Shown piece by piece: positions 23,801 to 25,882 of a DNA stretch of 42,067 nucleotides. Where the stretch lies: the NCBI GenBank assembly GCA_037447655.1, contig JBBHKE010002383.1:76501-118567 (forward strand), given 5' to 3'. The translations under genes were made by a program, and so were the position numbers. The notes under the pieces are model-generated. The model was not told the DNA's origin. It did no database searches and worked only from the letters and a program-made list of their open reading frames with translations. Position 1 is the first letter of the stretch; every line of letters starts with the position of its first letter. Source of the stretch: Zygnema cylindricum (lineage: Eukaryota; Streptophyta; Zygnematophyceae; Zygnematales; Zygnemataceae).

Positions 23801-25849
23801 CATAGGACAATTTCTGACAATATTTATGCCTTTACTGACAAAAAATCCCGACAATTTTTTTTTTAATTTTTTTCTTTTCCCCCGTTGGGGAGCAAATCTT
23901 GATAATATTCTTATATTTACCACCAAGTTTGAATTACTTACTGACAAGTAATTACTGGCAAAATTTTAAGCATTGCTGACGCAGTTTATGAATTTCTTCC
24001 CTTTTTTCTCACAGTGGAGAGCAAAGCTCGAGCGATTGCTTAAGTGACCTAGCGATGTCTCTCTTGGAGGGGATGGAGGGACAATTTTTACATACAATTA
24101 GGGGAGTGGGAGTAGTCTCCTGTATGCTCCAACCAAAAGGCGAGGGAGAGGGAGAGAGAGCTCTGAGAAAGAGTTTTCATTGGTCAGAGGAGCAACAAGC
24201 TTTCACTGAGGAGCCTCTTTTGCATCAATTGGAACCCCCCTTGGCTGACCTTTTGGAAACTGTATGGCTTCTCCCCCTAAAAGGGAGTGGGGGAGGGAGA
24301 GAGGAGGTTCATTTTCCAGAGAGAGAAGAGTGAGAGTCCGGGGAGAGAAAAAGATAGTTAAGGCCCAATCTTTTAAAGAGAGAATTTTTCTGAAGAGAGG
24401 AAAATGGAAGAGAGAGAGAGAGAGCGAGAGACGTTTCCAAGAGAAGGGAAAGGAAGGTTCCATTTTGAAGAGAGAGAGGGAGAAAGGGAATAGATGCTGG
24501 TAGAGATTACCAAGAGTTTGTGTGACACCATATTTACTATGATTTGCAGGAAAAAGTGAAAAACTTTGAAGGAATTACGTACTCCCAGTCGAGCGATCAC
24601 CAATGGCATATGTATTCCCTCATTGATCGACCCTCAGGAATTCGAAGAGCCTTTCTTCGAGCCCTTGTTCGTCCTGGAAAATATTTCGAATCCACTTCTT
24701 CTAATTGTTCATGTGTAAAAACCCAATATTCTTCTTCAGAAGATTCTTCTTCAGAAAATTCTTCTTCGGAAAGTTGGTCGGAAAATTTGTCGTTCGAAAG
24801 CTCGTCAAATTCTTCTTGTACAACTTTTGGTTGTCCTTGGAAAATGGGATTTGGATCGAAAATTTTTGATTTAAAAAGCCACGATGGAGAAGATACAGAT
24901 TGTGAGAGAGAGGAGAATAATGTAGTCCCAGATTTTCTTTGTCAGAAAAGAAAATCTATCCTGGAGTTTGCAGTTGAGAGTTTGAGTAGAGCTTTTCAGG
25001 GAGGATTAGAAGAGCTTGAATCTTCTACTCATCATCTTCCTCCCGATCGACAAATAGAGCATGTTCATATTTTTATTTCCGTTCTACAGACATTGGACTT
25101 AAGTTCACATGGAGGAGGAGGAGGAGACGGTGTAATGACAGTTGTGGCTGGTTTAGAGGATGTAGGACAGGCTTTGAATAGAAAATTCTCTAAAAAAATG
25201 TGTAAATTAGGAGTCATGGGTTGGGAAGTAAGGTTGAGAGTAAAGGGAAATGGGGAAGAGGACGGAGCTTATCGAATTGTGGACAATAATCCGAGTGGAC
25301 AGGCAATGAAACTTGAGGTAACAAACTTGAGCCCTAAAAAATTATCCTAAATCATCCTTCAAAACACTAAAAAGCAAGGAACCTTAATCCTTTTTATCCT
25401 TTTTTAAAAAACTCAAAAAAAATTGGAAACCCTAGGAGTTTCTGCTTCTGAACTCTTTTTGATTTTGCTCTTCCATCCATTTCATTCAAAGCTACTCTCT
25501 CTCTCTCCCTCTCTCTCCTTGATTTTATTCTATTTCGGCTTGGCATCTCTCACTCTCTCTCTTTTTTCTTTTTCCCAGATTTACCGAGAAACTGCAAGTG
25601 AAACTTTTAAGGGGATTTTTCAAGTTGTGTATACCTCTGTAGGAAAAACCTTAAAAGGATCCCTCCATGGTATTTCTTGTCTTGCTCGTTATTCTCCCCT
25701 TGGAGCCATGGATCGTCAAAGACTGGTGGCACGAAAACAGGGAACAACTTATGTTCACGACTTCCCTCAGGTGAGAGGGAGAGAAGGAGAGAGTTACAGT
25801 GAGTGACAGGAACAACTTCTCTATGTTTTCTCTCAGGTCAGCCAAGAGC

Positions 25850-25882
<33 letters not shown>

